Source: Rugosibacter sp.
GTDB taxonomy: Bacteria > Pseudomonadota > Gammaproteobacteria > Burkholderiales > Rhodocyclaceae
Length of the DNA stretch: 6,880 nucleotides
Assembly (NCBI GenBank): GCA_030652715.1
Contig: JAUSQB010000207.1
Span: forward strand, 1-6,880
Reading direction: 5' to 3'
In this document: in pieces, positions 5,289 through 6,880 of the stretch
Numbering within the stretch: position 1 is the stretch's first letter
How the letters are laid out: each line of letters starts with the position of its first letter
Position numbers and translations under genes: made by a program
Notes under the pieces: model-generated
Databases searched by the model: none
What the model saw: the letters and a program-made list of their open reading frames with translations, nothing else
What the model was told of the DNA's origin: nothing

Positions 5289-5375
5289 TGCTTCCGAGGA
5301 GCGCTGCAAGGTCGGGCTGATGTTTAAATTGGCTCACCCTAGGCTCGGAGCCTGTTTTTAACGGCGCTCACCTAC
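5289..5375 (+). promoter_or_regulatory. S-adenosylhomocysteine (SAH) riboswitch
   Basis: This RNA leader matches the SAH riboswitch class (Rfam RF01057) in sequence and architecture: TTCCGAGGAGCGCTGCAA (5292-5309), AGGCTCGG (5341-5348) and AACGGCGCTCACC (5360-5372) are its conserved blocks. Two core helices interleave to make the class pseudoknot: CCGAG (5294-5298) with CTCGG (5344-5348), and GAGCGC (5299-5304) with GCGCTC (5364-5369). The hairpin often found between the last two conserved blocks is absent; the linker is instead AGCCTGTTTTTA. The class binds SAH, rejects SAM, and turns on genes of the methyl cycle (ahcY, metH, metF) when SAH builds up. Here it precedes metH by about 95 nt. 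The aptamer call is strong; how it controls expression here is inferred (see findings). Confidence 0.95.
5341..5359 (+). terminator. terminator-like hairpin inside the SAH aptamer
   Basis: AGGCT (5341-5345) and AGCCT (5349-5353) form a 5-bp stem with a CGG loop, followed by G and TTTTT (5355-5359). It uses bases of CTCGG, the 3' strand of a core riboswitch helix, so hairpin and ligand-bound fold exclude each other. The stem is short, so termination may be partial. The role as expression platform is inferred. Confidence 0.4.
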
Positions 5376-5405
5376 CCTGAAATTTTTCCGGGGTGACGAG
5401 TGAGC
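5366..5405 (+). promoter_or_regulatory. candidate anti-aptamer stem of the riboswitch
   Basis: GCTCAC (5366-5371) can pair perfectly with GTGAGC (5400-5405), with ACCC (5374-5377) and GGGT (5391-5394) stacking inside. This takes bases from GCGCTC, the 3' strand of the pseudoknot helix, so it would compete with the SAH-bound fold. No T-run follows and the ribosome site at 5458 is not covered, so its output is unclear. Confidence 0.35.
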
Positions 5406-5457
5406 TGAGTCGCCGAATCCTTATCTTTCAGCATCGCTCCCGCCCCGGTCATGAATT

Positions 5458-5461
5458 GGAG
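5458..5461 (+). promoter_or_regulatory. Shine-Dalgarno that fixes the GTG start of metH
   Basis: GGAG stands 6 nt before GTG 5468. It decides the start against an in-frame GTG at 5393 and an out-of-frame ATG at 5451 whose six-codon frame ends on the TGA overlapping this GTG. Confidence 0.75.
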
Positions 5462-5467
5462 AAACCC

Positions 5468-6880
5468 GTGACCGCTAGCCACCGCCCACAACCTGACCGC
5501 AGCACCGAATTGCGCGACTTGCTTGCCCAGCGCATCCTGATCCTCGATGGCGCCATGGGCACGATGGTGCAGCAGCATGGCTTGCAAGAAGCCGACTATC
5601 GCGGAGGTGACAAAAATTCGCGCTTTCTGACCCACGCGAAAGATTTGAAGGGCAATAACGATTTGCTGTGCCTGACGCGGCCGGACGTGATTCGCGGCAT
5701 TCACACAGCCTATCTGGAAGCCGGGGCGGATATTCTGGAAACCAATAGCTTTAATGCCACGCGGGTTTCGCAAGCGGAATACGGGCTGGCCGATCTGGCG
5801 TTTGAGTTGAATGTGGCCGCAGCGCGCCTGGCGCGTGAAGCGGCGGACCAATTTTCCACGCCCGATAAACCCCGCTTTGTGGCCGGGGTGTTAGGGCCCA
5901 CTTCGCGCACGGCATCCTTATCTCCTGATGTGAATGACCCCGGTGCGCGCAATGTGACGTTCGATGCGCTGGTTGCCGATTACATCGAATCCGCGCGTGG
6001 CTTGACGGCAGGCGGCGCGGATATTTTGCTGGTCGAAACGATTTTCGACACGCTGAACGCCAAGGCGGCGCTGTTCGCCATCGAGCAGTTTTTTGACGAA
6101 GCAGGCCGCCGCTGGCCGGTGATGATTTCCGGCACGATTACCGATGCTTCCGGCCGCACGCTCTCGGGGCAGACGGCGGAGGCGTTCTGGAATTCGCTGC
6201 GCCATGTCAAACCCTTGTCGTTTGGCCTGAACTGCGCGCTGGGCGCCAAGGAGTTGCGCCAGTATGTGGCCGAGATTTCGCGCCTGTGTGATTGCTTTGT
6301 TTCCGCCCACCCGAACGCCGGCTTGCCCAATGCTTTTGGCGGTTACGATGAGTCGCCGGAGATGCTGGCGGATGAGCTACGCGAATGGGGCGAAGGTGGT
6401 TTGATCAATATCGTGGGTGGTTGCTGCGGTACGACGCCAAAACACATCCGCGCGATTGCGGAGGCATTGCAAAACACCCCACCTCGCCAAATAGTGAAAA
6501 ATGCGGCCAAGGCCGACAAATTTTTACACTTGTCGGGTCTTGAACCTTTCACCATCAATGACGACAGCCTGTTCGTGAATGTGGGCGAGCGCACCAATGT
6601 CACCGGCTCCAAAGCCTTTGCACGCATGATTCTTGAAGGCCGCTTTGACGATGCGTTAGCGGTGGCGCGGCAGCAGGTGGAAAACGGCGCGCAGATTGTG
6701 GACATCAACATGGACGAAGCCATGCTGGATTCGCAAGCGGCGATGGTGAAGTTCCTCCATCTCGTTGGCTCCGAGCCGGATATCTGCAAAGTGCCGATCA
6801 TGCTCGACTCCTCGAAATGGGACGTGATCGAAGCGGGCTTGAAATGCATCCAGGGCAAGGGCATTGTCAATTCGATTTCG
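5468..6880 (+). CDS. metH: cobalamin-dependent methionine synthase, N-terminal part
   Basis: The frame runs from GTG 5468 to the window's end: 471 codons of an expected 1200 or so. MetH transfers the methyl group of 5-methyltetrahydrofolate to homocysteine through cobalamin, in the cytoplasm. Residues about 15-340 are the homocysteine-binding barrel: it opens with ILDGAMGTM (25-33), and the three zinc-ligand cysteines are Cys256 (GLNCALG) and Cys319-Cys320 (GGCCGTTP), with the same 63-residue spacing as Cys247/310/311 of E. coli MetH. After a linker, the folate (pterin-binding) domain starts near 360 with [16 protein letters not shown] (370-385) and continues through [10 protein letters not shown] and PIMLDSSKW. 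The cobalamin and AdoMet-reactivation domains lie beyond the window. Homocysteine and folate modules are fused here, unlike some proteobacteria that split metH in two. The SAH riboswitch in its leader ties expression to methylation by-product levels. No frameshift or missing key residue is seen. Confidence 0.97.
   Translation, partial: MTASHRPQPDRSTELRDLLAQRILILDGAMGTMVQQHGLQEADYRGGDKNSRFLTHAKDLKGNNDLLCLTRPDVIRGIHTAYLEAGADILETNSFNATRVSQAEYGLADLAFELNVAAARLAREAADQFSTPDKPRFVAGVLGPTSRTASLSPDVNDPGARNVTFDALVADYIESARGLTAGGADILLVETIFDTLNAKAALFAIEQFFDEAGRRWPVMISGTITDASGRTLSGQTAEAFWNSLRHVKPLSFGLNCALGAKELRQYVAEISRLCDCFVSAHPNAGLPNAFGGYDESPEMLADELREWGEGGLINIVGGCCGTTPKHIRAIAEALQNTPPRQIVKNAAKADKFLHLSGLEPFTINDDSLFVNVGERTNVTGSKAFARMILEGRFDDALAVARQQVENGAQIVDINMDEAMLDSQAAMVKFLHLVGSEPDICKVPIMLDSSKWDVIEAGLKCIQGKGIVNSIS

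Noticed and set aside
5393..5395. In-frame upstream GTG as an alternative metH start
   Set aside because: It lies inside the structured leader right after the riboswitch, lacks a proper ribosome site, and would add 25 residues unlike MetH.
5451..5471. Six-codon frame ATG...TGA whose stop overlaps the metH GTG start
   Set aside because: It has no Shine-Dalgarno of its own and encodes only MNWRNP; the overlap looks incidental to the GGAG-GTG start signal.

Overview
The window looks like a betaproteobacterial chromosome segment. The evidence is a well-conserved S-adenosylhomocysteine (SAH) riboswitch in front of a cobalamin-dependent methionine synthase gene, proteobacterial Shine-Dalgarno sequences, moderately GC-rich genes, and a catabolic operon of the kind common in Burkholderiales, Rhodocyclales and Nitrosomonadales. 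The assignment is inferred from family knowledge; no single marker fixes the genus.

Layout. (1) Positions 1-3623, plus strand: a tightly spaced acyl-CoA catabolic operon with gaps of about 27-54 nt. It holds the 3' end of a MaoC-type (hydratase-2) enoyl-CoA hydratase, an acyl-CoA dehydrogenase, a family III (CaiB/BaiF) CoA-transferase and an SDR dehydrogenase that resembles BadH (2-hydroxycyclohexanecarboxyl-CoA dehydrogenase). An intrinsic terminator at 3663-3708 closes it. Together these supply CoA activation by transfer, alpha,beta-dehydrogenation, hydration and oxidation of the hydroxyacyl-CoA: a beta-oxidation round without a thiolase in view. The substrate is unknown; an alicyclic, aromatic-derived or branched acid is plausible. 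(2) Positions about 3729-5155, minus strand: a small accessory block. It contains a 78-residue helical protein (possibly phasin-like) with its own promoter and a dyad operator-like site; the C-terminal nuclease remnant of a type III restriction Res subunit, cut off at a perfect 12-bp hairpin; about 230 nt of non-coding, dyad-rich DNA; and a RelE/ParE-type toxin with its antitoxin, overlapping by GTGA. (3) Positions about 5237-6880, plus strand: a promoter-like TATAAT, an SAH riboswitch and the first 471 codons of metH, covering the whole homocysteine domain and the start of the folate domain.

The metH region links SAH level to methionine regeneration: SAH accumulates when methylation is active, and the riboswitch class is known to raise expression when SAH is bound. 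The most unusual features are a terminator-like hairpin embedded in the aptamer that cannot coexist with one of its two core helices, and the decapitated restriction gene whose breakpoint coincides with a hairpin. I found no tRNA, rRNA, CRISPR array or intact insertion sequence.
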